DNA from: CALZJC01 sp041574955
GTDB lineage: Bacteria; Acidobacteriota; Thermoanaerobaculia; Multivoradales; JAHEKO01
Assembly: GCA_041574955.1 (NCBI GenBank)
Contig: JBFGNS010000096.1
Location: 1-17,005, forward strand
Reading direction: 5' to 3'
Length of the DNA: 17,005 bases
The notes beneath the pieces were generated by a model that worked only from the letters and a program-made list of their open reading frames with translations, was not told the DNA's origin and made no database searches. Shown here in pieces: positions 1 through 7,455 of the stretch; the first letter of the stretch is position 1, and every line of letters starts with the position of its first letter. A program made the position numbers and the translations under genes.

Positions 1-56
1 GCGCCCAGCGCAAGCGCGAAGAGCACGACGACACCGATGATTGCAATGCGCCCCAT
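1..56 (-). CDS. Partial exported protein, N-terminus only
   Basis: Reading leftward from an ATG whose complement lies at 54-56, the first codons give MGRIAIIGVVVLFALALG, a short basic start followed by a hydrophobic stretch typical of a signal peptide or N-terminal membrane anchor. A purine-rich GAGGGGGG Shine-Dalgarno-like run lies just upstream (about 62-70 on the complement), which supports this start. The rest lies outside the window, so the function cannot be told. It is divergent from the toxin-antitoxin pair. The start is fairly sure because signal peptide and ribosome site agree; product identity is unknown. Confidence 0.6.
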   Translation of the reverse strand, partial: MGRIAIIGVVVLFALALG

Positions 57-106
57 TTCACACCCCCCTCTTCTGGTTGAGGGCGCCACTCTACCGTGGC
101 GGTCCG

Positions 107-135
107 TTCGGCCTTGCAGATGCCTCCGATGAGCC
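107..135 (+). repeat. 29-bp direct repeat copy 1 (toxin-gene fragment)
   Basis: This stretch matches 710-738, inside the PIN toxin gene, at 28 of 29 positions in the same orientation. Both copies can be read as FGLADASDEP. Similarity stops abruptly on both sides by eye. It looks like a remnant of a second PIN gene or a small duplication placed ahead of the operon. The distance between copies is 603 bp, a multiple of three. Confidence 0.85.
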
Positions 136-218
136 CCCGAGGGGGAGGTGCGAGGGACAGGTGCTGCGCGCTTCGCGGAGGGGGCTGACTCGGTCGGTAT
201 CGCCGGTGCAATGCCAAC

Positions 219-247
219 TCGACATCCCCAACCGGGCGTATTACAAT
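219..247 (+). promoter_or_regulatory. Sigma70-type promoter of the toxin-antitoxin operon
   Basis: A -35 box TCGACA (219-224; one mismatch to TTGACA) and a -10 box TACAAT (242-247; one mismatch to TATAAT) are separated by exactly 17 bp. The predicted transcription start, about 7 nt after the -10, falls on or next to the ATG at 255. The transcript would therefore be leaderless or nearly so, in keeping with the lack of a Shine-Dalgarno site. Confidence 0.65.
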
Positions 248-254
248 GTAATAC
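238..254. promoter_or_regulatory. Palindromic operator for the RHH antitoxin
   Basis: The sequence GTATTAC-AAT-GTAATAC is a perfect inverted repeat with 7-bp arms and a 3-bp centre. It overlaps the -10 box and ends one base before the antitoxin start codon. Ribbon-helix-helix antitoxins commonly repress their own operon by binding such palindromes, alone or in complex with the toxin. That this one is the binding site is an inference from position and symmetry. Confidence 0.7.
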
Positions 255-473
255 ATGTCGACCACGTTGACCGTGCGCCTGGATGAGCGGCTGGCTGAGA
301 GGCTGCGGGAGTTCTGCGCTCGCACGGGACGCAGCCGGAGCGAGATTGTCCGCGCCGCGGTCCGCCGCGAGATGGCCCTCGAGAGCTTCGAGGACGTCCG
401 CCGGGAGGTGCTGCCTCTCGCCGAAGCCCGCGGCTATCTGGTGGACGAGGACGTCTTCCGCGACGTCTCGTGA
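255..473 (+). CDS. Ribbon-helix-helix (CopG-like) antitoxin
   Basis: This 72-residue protein begins with the ribbon strand TTLTVRLD (about residues 3-9), followed by two helices (LAERLREFCARTG and SRSEIVRAAVRREMA). This is the usual ribbon-helix-helix layout, in which the strand of a dimer sits in the DNA major groove. The C-terminal part (about 43-72) is acidic and probably wraps the toxin. It overlaps the downstream PIN gene by 4 bases (GTGA), so the two are translationally coupled. There is no Shine-Dalgarno site; the start codon directly follows the operator palindrome. Expected role: neutralise the PIN toxin and repress the operon. Family assignment is by motif; the target is not known. 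Confidence 0.85.
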   Translation: MSTTLTVRLDERLAERLREFCARTGRSRSEIVRAAVRREMALESFEDVRREVLPLAEARGYLVDEDVFRDVS

Positions 474-871
474 GGATCTTCCTCGACACCAACGTGCTGG
501 TCGCGGCCTTCGCCACCCGGGGGCTGTGCGCGGACCTGTTTCGCCTCGTCCTTCAAGAGCACGAGCTGGTCGTATCGCGGGTGGTGCTCGAGGAGTTGGC
601 GCGAGCGCTCCGAGAGAAGATCGGGCTGCCCGTGGATCGGGTGGCAGCGGTGGGTGACCTGCTCGGGCCCTACCTGGCCGAACAGAAGAGCTCGAGCCAG
701 AGGACGACCTTCGGCCTTGCGGATGCCTCCGATGAGCCGGTCGTCGCCTCGGCGGTCGCGGCGCGAGCCGACCTGATCGTCAGCGGCGATCGGGACCTCG
801 TCGAGACGGAGCTGCCGATCCGGGTCGTCACGCCTCGAGGGCTTTGGGAGTTGCTTCGGACTAGGCGCTAG
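470..871 (+). CDS. PIN-domain toxin (putative RNase, COG1569-like)
   Basis: The 133-residue protein starts at a GTG overlapping the antitoxin stop. It shows the PIN signature: LDTNVLVAAF at the N-terminus with Asp6, an acidic pair Glu41-Glu42 after SRVVL, Asp88 in ADASDEPVV, and the closing VSGDRDLV with Asp107 and Asp109. These acids normally hold the metal ions of a single-strand ribonuclease. Length is normal for the family and all expected acids are present, so it appears intact. Together with the upstream RHH gene it forms a type II toxin-antitoxin module. The central segment coding for GLADASDEP is the part duplicated at 107-135. Which RNA it would cut cannot be read from the sequence. 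Confidence 0.85.
   Translation: MRIFLDTNVLVAAFATRGLCADLFRLVLQEHELVVSRVVLEELARALREKIGLPVDRVAAVGDLLGPYLAEQKSSSQRTTFGLADASDEPVVASAVAARADLIVSGDRDLVETELPIRVVTPRGLWELLRTRR
710..738 (+). repeat. 29-bp direct repeat copy 2 (inside PIN gene)
   Basis: This is the second copy of the 29-bp repeat at 107-135, with one A/G difference. It lies over the codons for FGLADASDEP, including a catalytic Asp. Recombination between the copies would remove the whole antitoxin and most of the toxin. Confidence 0.85.
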
Positions 872-1165
872 AGTCGCTCCCCGGCTCGAGCAGCGTGTGA
901 GAGGCCACCGCGGTGGCTCGACACCCTCACGCGAAGCCCCCGACGCCATCTGCGCAGCCCGGAGGAGGGGCCCCAGGCACTTTGCGGGTCGACGCGCGCA
1001 GAGCCCACCCCCGATCTCCGGAGGCTGCACACGTCCCCCCTGTCCCAAGGGACCCGGAAGGTGGGCTGTAACAAACATCGCTGCTCGTGCGCCAAGAGCA
1101 GCAACCAACGGACCGAAGTCGCCTGCTGTCCGCACCGGGATGCCAGGCGGAAGGAGTTGTCGACC
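872..1165. other. Gene-free interval with palindrome and hairpin
   Basis: No convincing gene is visible in this 294-bp stretch. It holds a perfect 14-bp palindrome at 904-917 (GCCACCGCGGTGGC) within imperfect outer arms, a possible terminator for the toxin operon, although no T-run follows. A 7-bp stem at 1080-1086/1096-1102 (GCTGCTC/GAGCAGC, 9-nt loop) lies in the likely leader of the next operon. I saw no clear -35/-10 pair for that operon and no known riboswitch consensus. Confidence 0.4.
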
Positions 1166-2344
1166 ATGAGACTCACGCCAACGAGGCCAAGACTCCCGCT
1201 GGCCGCGATCGTCGGCTGCCTGTTCGCGGTGGCTTCGACAGCGTTCGGGCAGGTCGAGGGCTTCAGCGTCGCCCCCGGGGTGCTGATCGACCCCGCCAAC
1301 GGGGTCGCCTATCTGATGACGCCCGAGCGTCAAGTCGAGGCGGTCGCGCTCGACAGTGGCGGTGTCGTCTGGTCGAGCTCAGCCGCGGCCAGACCGATCA
1401 CGATTCGGGGTGAGCGAATCATCGCCCAGGTGGAATCCACAGAGGCCAGCGCGACGCTCACCCTGGTCGCACTGGACTCCACGAACGGCGAGCCGGCCGG
1501 TCCACCCCAAACGGTGGATCTCGGACCCGGCGTTGTCAGCTCCATCGACGACGGGTTGGAACACGAGTTCGTCGTCGGTACGGCGGAAGCCGATTCGAGA
1601 AGTGGCCCAGTGGTCTGGCGCTACTACGAGCAGAAGCCGAGCGGCCCTTTCGAACCCCCGCCTCCCGCGTTCGAGCGTTTCGGCGCCCTCGACGTCAGCG
1701 AGACGGCGTCGATAACGCCACTGCCCGTTGGCGGCTCCAGCAGGCAGTCGGGCCAGCCACCCTACTCCCGGCCGCGAGTCTCGCGCCCGGCCTCCGAGGA
1801 GCCGCCGACCGGAACGGTCATTCTGGATCTCGCAACCGGGCTTCGCTACCGTCCCGACGGCGGCCTGGTTCCTGGCGTGGGAGGAGTCGTATCGCGCGTC
1901 ACCGGCGCTCCGCCGGACCCAGTGACCGTCGCGCCGCCGACCGGCGGCCTCATCATCACCGAGGGCGCGATCGGCGAGGAGTTCCCGCCGACTCGGCGGG
2001 TTCCCGGCGATCAGTTCGGCTACTCGGCCGACGGCCGCCACCTCGTGGCGAGTGAGTTCACCGGCGTGATCGAGGCGCCCGAACCGTATCGCTGGACCGT
2101 CTACAGGCGTGGGACGTTCGAAGTGGAGGCGAGGTTCGTCGCTCAGACCTCGCTAGCGCCGTTCGTCCTGACCGCGAACCGCGTCCTCTATCTGCGGCAG
2201 CCCTACCAACGCCGCGAAGGCGGCGCGTTGCAGAGCTATCCGCTGGCACTCGTGGCGCGCGATGCCGGCAGTGGCCGGATCGTCTGGACGCGAGCGGTCC
2301 GGGACACGCGGTACACGGGCCCGGTCCCGGTTGAGGCCAGGTGA
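1166..2344 (+). CDS. Secreted PQQ-like beta-propeller protein
   Basis: The ATG at 1166 is chosen over the upstream start at 1061 because a good Shine-Dalgarno AAGGAG (1151-1156) precedes it and a signal peptide (PLAAIVGCLFAVASTAFGQ) follows at once. The product has 392 residues. PQQ-propeller-type blades can be read, each a strand pair with an 'AxDxxxGxxxW' ring: GVAYLMTPERQVEAVALDSG, TLVALDSTNGEP, and near the C-terminus LALVARDAGSGRIVWTRAV. A middle proline/serine-rich stretch (about 180-215) looks like a linker. Its last four bases overlap a GTG of the next frame, so it is in an operon with the giant vWA protein. It is probably exported; ligand and partner are unknown. It could equally be called a YVTN/WD40-like propeller. 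Confidence 0.7.
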   Translation: MRLTPTRPRLPLAAIVGCLFAVASTAFGQVEGFSVAPGVLIDPANGVAYLMTPERQVEAVALDSGGVVWSSSAAARPITIRGERIIAQVESTEASATLTLVALDSTNGEPAGPPQTVDLGPGVVSSIDDGLEHEFVVGTAEADSRSGPVVWRYYEQKPSGPFEPPPPAFERFGALDVSETASITPLPVGGSSRQSGQPPYSRPRVSRPASEEPPTGTVILDLATGLRYRPDGGLVPGVGGVVSRVTGAPPDPVTVAPPTGGLIITEGAIGEEFPPTRRVPGDQFGYSADGRHLVASEFTGVIEAPEPYRWTVYRRGTFEVEARFVAQTSLAPFVLTANRVLYLRQPYQRREGGALQSYPLALVARDAGSGRIVWTRAVRDTRYTGPVPVEAR

Positions 2345-2355
2345 GAGGGCAAGTC

Positions 2356-5300
2356 ATGACCTTGACGACGACAGATTCCGCCAGATTGGACCGCCCGTCC
2401 ACCCGCCAGGGGCGAGCCCTCGTCGCCGGCCTGACTCTGCTGGTCGCATTCGACGCGGCGGCTCAGGAAGACCGTGTCTGGGAGAGCCTCGGGCCGCGCG
2501 TGATCACCAACAGCAACGAGATCACCGGCATCACGGACCGGGAGGTCGTCGGAGCGGTCAACTCGGTGGCGCCGCATCCGAGCGACGCGGACGAGATGTT
2601 CATCGGCGGCGTCAATAGCGGCGTATGGCGGACGGACAACGCCACCAGCGCGTCGCCGGTCTGGCACGACGTTTCGGGAGACCTTCCGTCCCTCTCCATC
2701 GGTGCGGTCGCCTACGACATGGCCGATCCCAGCTTCGACACGGTACTGGTGGGAGCCGGACGGTACTCCTCGTTCGGCCGGCTCGGCGGTTCGCCACGGT
2801 TCGGTATCTACCGCACCCAGAACCGCGGAGTCGACTGGGTCGACATCGACGGTACCGCGCTCGACGGACGGAGCGTCAACGCCATCTCCGCCAACGGCAA
2901 CCTGGTCCTAGTCTCGACCGGCGGAAACGTCGCGGGACCGGGGCTGTTCCTGGGACAGAACACGGGCGGCGCCTGGCAGTGGACGCAGCTGTCGGGTCGC
3001 GTCCCGACGGGAGCCGCGGCGGCGATTCTGCCGGCCGGCACGACCTTCGACCTCGAGGCGGACCCGACGACGGCAGGCCGGTACTACACGATGAACGCCA
3101 GCGGCGTCTTTCGAGCGACCCTGCCGGCGGCAACGCCTGAGGACGCGGCCTGGACCAAGGTCAGCAGCGCCGCTGTCGACGGCCAGCTCGCCACCGCCGC
3201 TCACGGCCGGCTGGCGGTCGGACCCGGCGGCCAGGTGTTCGTGGCGATCAGTACCGGTGGGACCGTGCTGTCCTCCCTCTGGCGTTCGCCCGACGGCAGC
3301 ACTGGATGGCAGAGTCTGGACACTCCGATCACGAGCCCACTCGGCGTCTGGTTCCTGGCCCTCGCCGCGGACCCCACCAACGGCAACGTCGCCTACGTCG
3401 GGGGCGGGGGACGGGAGAGCGAGTACCGGGTCGACGCCTCTCTGGCGAGCGGCTCCCAGGCGTTCCGAATCACCCGCGGCGGCACGAGCTCGGACTCGAG
3501 GCCGCACGCGGATGTGCGTGACATGAGCTTCGACGCCAACGGCGATCTCATCGAGGGCAACGACGGAGGCGTCTACAAACAGACCAACCCGGCCGACGCC
3601 ACCGGCGACTGGCTGTCCCTCAACGGCAACCTGTTGGCAACCGAGTATTACGAGCTCGCCTGGGACGCCGTGAGCCATGTCGCGATGGGTGGCGCGATCG
3701 ACAACGGCACCAGCATCCAGAACGGCTTCGTGCGCGATCGCTGGCTTCATATCCACGGCGGAGACGGCGGCGATGCCGCCATCAACGACACCGGCTCGGC
3801 GGTGCAATCCCAGCGCTACACCAGCTCCCAGGAACTCGGCGGCTTCACACGGCGCACCTACGACCAGAACAACACGCAGCTGGCCACCAACGCCGCTCCG
3901 ATGACGCCGCCCACCTGCGATGGGGGGCTGCCCTGCTTCACGCCCAACTGGCCGTTCGTCACGCCGGTGGCGGTCAATGTCGTCAACCCGGTGCGCCTCG
4001 TCGCCGGCGGCAGCAACGGCGTATTCGAGTCCACCGATCAAGGCCAGAACGCGGTGCAGCTGCTGGACGGCGGCGGCGCCGCCGTTCCCAGCATCAACTC
4101 CAACGGTTCGGCCGATCCCGTCGCTGCCGGCGCCGACGGCAACGCCGACGCTCTGTACTTGGGCAGCGGTGACGCCGTGTGGGTCCGCACGGCCGGTGGG
4201 TTCGGCTCGGCGATGACCCGCACGGACCCCTCGGCCACGCGCACCGGCAACATCGTCGACGTCGTCATCGATCCCGGCGACGATCAATCCGCATTCGCCA
4301 TCGATGGCGGCGCCGTCTTCTGGACGAGCAACGCCGGAACCAGCTGGACCGACATCAGCGGCAACCTCGCCACCGCGACCACCGCGACGCTGCGGTCGGT
4401 CGCGTACTCGACCAGCAACACCGATGGCGCGGTGATCGTCGGCACGGACAACGGTGTCTTCATAGCTCGAGGTGACGGTTCGTCCGTCAACGACGCCTCG
4501 GGCGATCCGATCCCCTTTACCGACTGGACCGCTCTCGGCGTCGGGCTGCCCGCCGCGCCGGTCTACGACCTGGAGTACGACCCGGCGGACGAGCTTCTCA
4601 TCGCCGGCACGCTGGGCCGCGGCGCGTGGGCGGTGAACATGGAAGAGCGCGACCCGATCGACGTCGCGTTGGTGCTCGACAAGTCCGGCAGCATGGGCGA
4701 TCCCGCCTGCCCCGGGTGCGACAGCAAGATGGTCGTGCTGCAGGACGCGGCCGAGCTCTTCATCCAGACCTGGCAGATGCTGTCGGACGCCGACGATCGC
4801 ATCGCTGCGGTGTTCTTCGATTCGCTGATCGATACCTTCTCCGCGTCCGGCGACCAACTGGTGACGCTGACCAGCTCCGGGGACGACGTCATCTCGTACA
4901 TCCGTTCGAAAAGCGACGGCGGAGCAACGGCCATGGGCGGCGGCGCGCAGACCGCCATCAATCTGCTCACCGACGCCAGCAGGCCGAGATCGCTCATCAT
5001 CCTCACCGACGGGATGCAGAACCGCGATCCGATGATCGAGCTGCAGGGCGGCGTCTACGAGATCCGGAACACGGGCAGGACAGGCTCGGGTGTTGCACCC
5101 ACGGTGCCTCCGACCCGCCTCGACGTCGCGCTCGACATCAAGGTGAATACCATCGGAGTCGGGGTCACACCGGCCTACGAGGCCGAGCTCAGCGCGATCT
5201 CCGGCGGAACGACCGGGCTGCACAAGACGACGACCGACGCGAACGCGGACCTGCGGCGCTTCTATATCGAGCAGCTCGTTGACGCGCTTCGTGACGCCAG

Positions 5301-7200
5301 TCCGCAGCTCATCGACTACCGGTACGCCAGGGTCGGCGCGGGCGGAACGGACGAGCAGTCGTTCGGAATCAACCCCGGCGCCAAGAAGGTCGTCTTCTCC
5401 GTGAGCTGGCACCGTCGAGACGCGGGCCGGCTGGCGGTCGCCATCTTCAAGGACGGCAGGAACGTCACCGAGCTGGTGGAAGAGTCGCGGCGTGGAAGCT
5501 TCTACGAAGTGGTCTCATTCGACACCTCCGGCCGCCCGGTTGCAGGTCGCCCACGCTCCGCCTTGTCCTCGGACGGCGAATGGGCAGTACGCGTCCAGGG
5601 CTCCGGTGGAGTCGACTACGAAGTGGCCGCGTTGGCCGATCACGGCACGCTCGACTATGAGTTCGAAGCGACGCCTCGACTGCTGCAGGCCGGGGACACG
5701 ACCGTGCTCACCGCGGAGGTGCAGCTCAACGGCCTTCCCCACGGCGACGACGTCGCCGTTCGGGTCGAGATCGGAGTCCCCCAGGAAGGGATCGCGACGG
5801 CCCTCGCCTTGACGCCGACGCCGCCGGGGATCGTACCCGAGGACGGGGAGACGCCCGCCGAGGCCAAGTTGAGGTATCTGTTGCTGCACAGCCCGGAGTT
5901 CCGCGAGAGGATCTCGAGGCGCCGGTCTTCGAAGGCACTCGCACGGACGGCCGCCGGCCGCTTCAGCGCACCGTTTGCCGACACGACGGTCGCCGGCACC
6001 TACAAGCTGTCGTTCCTGCTCGAGGGCTCCGGCCCGCGAACCGGCGAGTTCGAGCGGCGCGAGGAACGCTTCTTTGTCGTCGAGGCGGGTCCGTTCGCCA
6101 GCGGATCCTCGGCAATCCAGACGATCGACGTCGCGACGGCAGCGGGCGTGACGACAACCACGATACGCATCCGCCCGCGGGACATTCACGGCAACTATCT
6201 CGGTCCCGACCAGAAGGACGACGTCGGTGCCAGCGTCCCTGGAACCGGAGAAACAGCCGTGGTCACCGATGTCGGCGACGGCTGGTATGAGCTCGTTCTG
6301 ACCACCAGCAGCAGCGATCCGGACATCCAGATCACGATCGGTGGCGGGGTGGTCGCGACCGGCAAGCCGAACGAGATCGACGTCGAGGAACGTCCACCGA
6401 TCGTCACCGGCCGACCGCCTGGCACCGGGCCGCCGACGGGTCGGCCTTGCGGCACGGCGCCGGACGTCCGCCTCACCGGCTCGACCGACTACGGAGTGGT
6501 CTCGGCCTGGAGACCGGCGGAAAGGACCGTCTCGGTCTGCAATCTGGGCGAATGCCCGCTGAGCGGCACCTCGGTCTCGATCGACTGTACCGCCTTCGCC
6601 CCGGTCGCCGATCCGCTGCCGGCGAGCCTGCCGTCTGGCGCCTGCCTGGACCTCGTTGTGCGCTTCACTCCGAGCGCCGAGGGGACCACGACCTGCGAGC
6701 TGACCGTCGCCACCGACGACCCGGATTCACCGGTCGTCCGGCGAACCTTGACCGCACGCACGCCTCCCTTCTTCAGCCTGCACGCGGGTCTCGTGGATCC
6801 GCAGGGGGCGCTCGGCGCCGTCGCCAGGCAGGGCTCCACTTTCAACCTCGATCTCGTCCACCACTTCCGGCCGAGGTGGGCCTGGGAGGTGCGCCTCGGC
6901 TACTCGAAGTTCGACGGCCGCGCCGGGTTCGGCGACACCGACCTCTGGAACCTCTCCGCGAACGCGCGCTTCACCGCCAACCCGACCGATCCGGCGCGCT
7001 TCTTCCTCAACGGCGGCCTGGGCCTCTACCACCTCGACCCGGGCGATCTCGAAGGGGGAGGCAATCTGGGCCTCGGCCTCAACGTTCCGGTTGGCCGGCG
7101 CTTCGCGTTCGAGGTGACCTACAACTACCACTCGGTCTTCACCGCGTCGCCGAGCCTGGAGTTCGGCCAGCTGCAGGGAGGCCTCCTGGTCTCCTTCTAG
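2356..7200 (+). CDS. Giant mosaic: Asp-box propeller, vWA, Ig-like, OM barrel
   Basis: The ATG at 2356 is preferred over a GTG at 2341 because AGAGGG (2344-2349) sits 6 nt before it; the product has 1614 residues. A signal peptide (ALVAGLTLLVAFDAAAQ) is followed by a large propeller (about 40-765) with Asp-box-like turns: GVWRTDNA, YRTQNRGVDW, WRSPDGSTGW, VFESTDQGQN, FWTSNAGTSW. A von Willebrand A domain (about 767-980) has a full MIDAS: DKSGS with Asp775, Ser777 and Ser779, Thr858, and Asp885 in LTDG; a CPGC pair lies just after the first motif. Ig- or invasin/filamin-like modules follow (about 1100-1345), then a Pro/Gly linker and an ASPM/SPD-2/Hydin-type module with six or more cysteines (about 1365-1470). 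The last 144 residues alternate like an 8-stranded OmpA/OmpW-type barrel and end in ...LLVSF, the terminal Phe used for outer-membrane assembly. Probably a surface or periplasmic adhesion/binding protein tethered by its own barrel; the ligand is unknown. Confidence 0.8.
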   Translation: MTLTTTDSARLDRPSTRQGRALVAGLTLLVAFDAAAQEDRVWESLGPRVITNSNEITGITDREVVGAVNSVAPHPSDADEMFIGGVNSGVWRTDNATSASPVWHDVSGDLPSLSIGAVAYDMADPSFDTVLVGAGRYSSFGRLGGSPRFGIYRTQNRGVDWVDIDGTALDGRSVNAISANGNLVLVSTGGNVAGPGLFLGQNTGGAWQWTQLSGRVPTGAAAAILPAGTTFDLEADPTTAGRYYTMNASGVFRATLPAATPEDAAWTKVSSAAVDGQLATAAHGRLAVGPGGQVFVAISTGGTVLSSLWRSPDGSTGWQSLDTPITSPLGVWFLALAADPTNGNVAYVGGGGRESEYRVDASLASGSQAFRITRGGTSSDSRPHADVRDMSFDANGDLIEGNDGGVYKQTNPADATGDWLSLNGNLLATEYYELAWDAVSHVAMGGAIDNGTSIQNGFVRDRWLHIHGGDGGDAAINDTGSAVQSQRYTSSQELGGFTRRTYDQNNTQLATNAAPMTPPTCDGGLPCFTPNWPFVTPVAVNVVNPVRLVAGGSNGVFESTDQGQNAVQLLDGGGAAVPSINSNGSADPVAAGADGNADALYLGSGDAVWVRTAGGFGSAMTRTDPSATRTGNIVDVVIDPGDDQSAFAIDGGAVFWTSNAGTSWTDISGNLATATTATLRSVAYSTSNTDGAVIVGTDNGVFIARGDGSSVNDASGDPIPFTDWTALGVGLPAAPVYDLEYDPADELLIAGTLGRGAWAVNMEERDPIDVALVLDKSGSMGDPACPGCDSKMVVLQDAAELFIQTWQMLSDADDRIAAVFFDSLIDTFSASGDQLVTLTSSGDDVISYIRSKSDGGATAMGGGAQTAINLLTDASRPRSLIILTDGMQNRDPMIELQGGVYEIRNTGRTGSGVAPTVPPTRLDVALDIKVNTIGVGVTPAYEAELSAISGGTTGLHKTTTDANADLRRFYIEQLVDALRDASPQLIDYRYARVGAGGTDEQSFGINPGAKKVVFSVSWHRRDAGRLAVAIFKDGRNVTELVEESRRGSFYEVVSFDTSGRPVAGRPRSALSSDGEWAVRVQGSGGVDYEVAALADHGTLDYEFEATPRLLQAGDTTVLTAEVQLNGLPHGDDVAVRVEIGVPQEGIATALALTPTPPGIVPEDGETPAEAKLRYLLLHSPEFRERISRRRSSKALARTAAGRFSAPFADTTVAGTYKLSFLLEGSGPRTGEFERREERFFVVEAGPFASGSSAIQTIDVATAAGVTTTTIRIRPRDIHGNYLGPDQKDDVGASVPGTGETAVVTDVGDGWYELVLTTSSSDPDIQITIGGGVVATGKPNEIDVEERPPIVTGRPPGTGPPTGRPCGTAPDVRLTGSTDYGVVSAWRPAERTVSVCNLGECPLSGTSVSIDCTAFAPVADPLPASLPSGACLDLVVRFTPSAEGTTTCELTVATDDPDSPVVRRTLTARTPPFFSLHAGLVDPQGALGAVARQGSTFNLDLVHHFRPRWAWEVRLGYSKFDGRAGFGDTDLWNLSANARFTANPTDPARFFLNGGLGLYHLDPGDLEGGGNLGLGLNVPVGRRFAFEVTYNYHSVFTASPSLEFGQLQGGLLVSF

Positions 7201-7260
7201 GAGAAGAGACCCGAGCCGGGGAGCGCCGAGACCGGGTGAGGGTGCGCCTGCCAGGGTCGC

Positions 7261-7319
7261 GGGGAGGGCCGTCTCTTGGGGGGTCTAGTCGCTGGAGGGT
7301 ACAGCGGACGGCCCTCCCC
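7261..7319. terminator. 13-bp inverted repeat downstream of the mosaic gene
   Basis: Perfect 13-bp arms, GGGGAGGGCCGTC (7261-7273) and its complement (7307-7319), enclose a 33-nt loop, 60 bp after the stop of the mosaic gene. There is no T-run, so it is not a classical intrinsic terminator. It may still stop or stabilise transcripts between the convergent genes. Confidence 0.5.
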
Positions 7320-7331
7320 GGCGATGTGGAA

Positions 7332-7389
7332 CGCCCCGCGGCGACCTCTCTGAAGCCTGCCGGCCGGCGGCAGGCGCCGCCGCGGGGCG
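7332..7389. terminator. Nested double hairpin between convergent genes
   Basis: Outer arms CGCCCCGCGGCG (7332-7343) and its exact complement (7378-7389) enclose an inner perfect hairpin GCCTGCCG (7355-7362) / CGGCAGGC (7368-7375) with a 5-nt loop. The structure is the same on either strand. It lies between the rightward mosaic gene and the leftward bactofilin, where a bidirectional terminator would be expected. No T-run follows on either side. Confidence 0.5.
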
Positions 7390-7455
7390 GAAGCGGGCTC
7401 GACGTGGCTACGCGGGCATGTCCTCCTGGGAGCCGGTTCTCCTGATCCGTCTGCG

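Noticed and set aside
893..950. tRNA-like appearance (palindrome followed by GGCTCGACACC resembling a T-loop)
   Set aside because: No acceptor stem closes around it, no CCA or anticodon arm fits; it is only a palindrome with a chance T-loop-like string.
1060..1165. Possible riboswitch in the leader of the propeller operon
   Set aside because: A 7-bp hairpin is visible but no known riboswitch core (for example c-di-GMP-I) could be matched by eye.
434..1333. 299-residue minus-strand frame across the toxin gene and intergenic DNA
   Set aside because: It overlaps the PIN gene and the start of the propeller gene, and its composition is not protein-like.
2908..5412. 834-residue open frame on the minus strand opposite the mosaic gene
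   Set aside because: It is a GC-driven antisense frame: low-complexity Arg/Gly/Val-rich sequence, no domain, and fully covered by the well-supported propeller and vWA coding.
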